Made by a program: the position numbers and the translations under genes
Notes under the pieces: generated by a model
Database searches by the model: none
What the model saw: the letters and a program-made list of their open reading frames with translations, nothing else
What the model was told of the DNA's origin: nothing
DNA from: JANNOG01 sp050329415
Lineage (GTDB): Bacteria > Actinomycetota > Actinomycetes > Actinomycetales > JBBAYJ01
Length of the DNA stretch: 40,032 nt
Assembly: GCA_050329415.1 (NCBI GenBank)
Contig: JBHJOS010000018.1
Coordinates: 1 to 40,032 of the forward strand
Direction: 5' to 3'
Shown: positions 39,552 through 40,032 of the stretch, one piece after another
How the letters are laid out: every line of letters starts with the position of its first letter
Numbering within the stretch: position 1 is the first letter of the stretch

Positions 39552-39918
39552 GGCAGGCGGGCGGTCCAGATCGACGTCCAGGAGAGCCCCCGTGCTGCTG
39601 CTCGGTCCGCGTCGCGGGAAGGGTCGGATGGTCGGTCACGCGAGTGTGTCCGCCCCGCCGACGAGGACGGGGTGGAACCTCCCCCGACCCTAGGCGATCT
39701 CGGCCGGGGGGGAACCCGTGGCGGCACCCGACCTGACCGCCCGCCCGGCTTCCCGGGCGCGCTTCGGGGCCGCCCGGGCGGGCCGGGTGGGGGTTCGGGG
39801 CGGGCCCGGGGCGGGTCGGGTGCGGCCCGGTTGCGGGCCGGTGCGGGCCCGGTGCGGTGGACCCGCCAGGGTCGGGTATCCTCCTGGAGGTGTCCGGCCG
39901 ACGGCTGGTCGCGACCCT
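39552..39918. other. Intergenic region, G/C-rich low-complexity, no gene seen
   Basis: 367 bp between the divergent membrane-protein gene and tRNA-Gln. TAGGGT on the minus strand (39692-39687) could be a -10 for the membrane protein. From about 39760 to 39860 there are degenerate repeats of gggcccgg/gtgcggg. TATCCT (39877-39882) is a possible -10 for the tRNA. Confidence 0.4.
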
Positions 39919-39990
39919 TGGGGTATGGGGTAATTGGCAGCCCAACGGATTCTGGCTCCGTTAGTCTAGGTTCGAGTCCTGGTACCCCAG
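39919..39990 (+). tRNA. tRNA-Gln (anticodon CUG)
   Basis: A 72-nt cloverleaf. The acceptor arm TGGGGTA (39919-39925) pairs with TACCCCA (39983-39989), with discriminator G39990. The anticodon arm ACGGA-TTCTGGC-TCCGT gives anticodon CTG. The T arm is CTAGG-TTCGAGT-CCTGG. No CCA is encoded. In most actinomycetes this tRNA is charged with Glu by GltX and then amidated by GatCAB, which gives meaning to the nearby gltX. Confidence 0.95.
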
Positions 39991-40032
39991 CGTCGATGCG
40001 AGCTCCGGTCGCGTCGATGGCACCAGCGGCAG

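Noticed and set aside
39718..39933. 71-codon ORF before tRNA-Gln
   Set aside because: Made of low-complexity GC repeats, no ribosome site, and it runs into the tRNA.
37417..39945. 842-codon frame overlapping the membrane protein
   Set aside because: Same strand but different frame; Arg/Gly/Pro-rich without membrane segments, whereas the 37443-39551 frame has about 12.

Overview
The window comes from a very high-GC actinomycete (GC above 70% by eye). Supporting signs are the predominance of GC3 codons, many GTG starts, frequent GTGA/ATGA stop-start overlaps, several apparently leaderless promoters (TAnnnT placed 6-8 nt before a start codon), an actinobacterial-type ilvB leader peptide and a complete ilvBNC cluster. 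A member of the Geodermatophilaceae/Frankiales-like actinomycetes would fit, but genus cannot be fixed from the sequence alone.

Layout. (1) 1-2458, minus strand: the right end of a peptide-modification locus. It holds a 24-codon peptide gene with a near-perfect ribosome binding site, then a strong hairpin, then a ThiF/E1-like adenylating enzyme with a probable leader-binding N-terminus, then an M50-type membrane metalloprotease that runs off the left edge. This looks like a RiPP-type cassette and is the most interesting feature here. (2) 2710-3404: an MNT/HepT toxin-antitoxin pair. (3) 3490-5187 ilvD; 5278-8723 a methylcrotonyl-type acyl-CoA carboxylase pair, divergent from a TetR gene that is coupled to a type II-like (ReAV family) asparaginase. 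(4) 10440-14063: ilv leader peptide and attenuator, ilvB, ilvN, ilvC. (5) 14227-24489: an accessory block between ilvC and leuB. It carries a cytosine methyltransferase, a convergent putative restriction enzyme and a divergent Vsr endonuclease; a TetR/membrane protein/Acg-like flavoprotein unit with a 54-bp nested palindrome; a DUF2256-DUF3253 protein and a photolyase-like protein whose two domains are in swapped order, separated by palindromic repeats; a secreted gamma-glutamyltransferase; and a VapBC pair under four CATG boxes spaced exactly 11 bp apart. (6) 24529-28389: leuB, ilvE, cimA. (7) 28449-34464: the protocatechuate branch of aromatic catabolism, pobA, an IclR regulator and the operon pcaH-G-B-L. 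(8) 34541-39551, minus strand: a GT-C-like membrane protein, an unusual GluRS and an acyl-CoA dehydrogenase-like flavoprotein, followed by tRNA-Gln(CUG) at the right edge.

How the genes work together. ilvB/N/C/D and ilvE make valine and the keto-acids for leucine and isoleucine. leuB with cimA supports leucine synthesis and a citramalate (threonine-independent) entry to isoleucine, while the acyl-CoA carboxylase pair belongs to leucine breakdown. pobA makes protocatechuate from 4-hydroxybenzoate; pcaHG opens the ring, pcaB cyclises the product, and the fused PcaL takes it to 3-oxoadipate. The genes after that step (pcaI/J/F) are not in this window.
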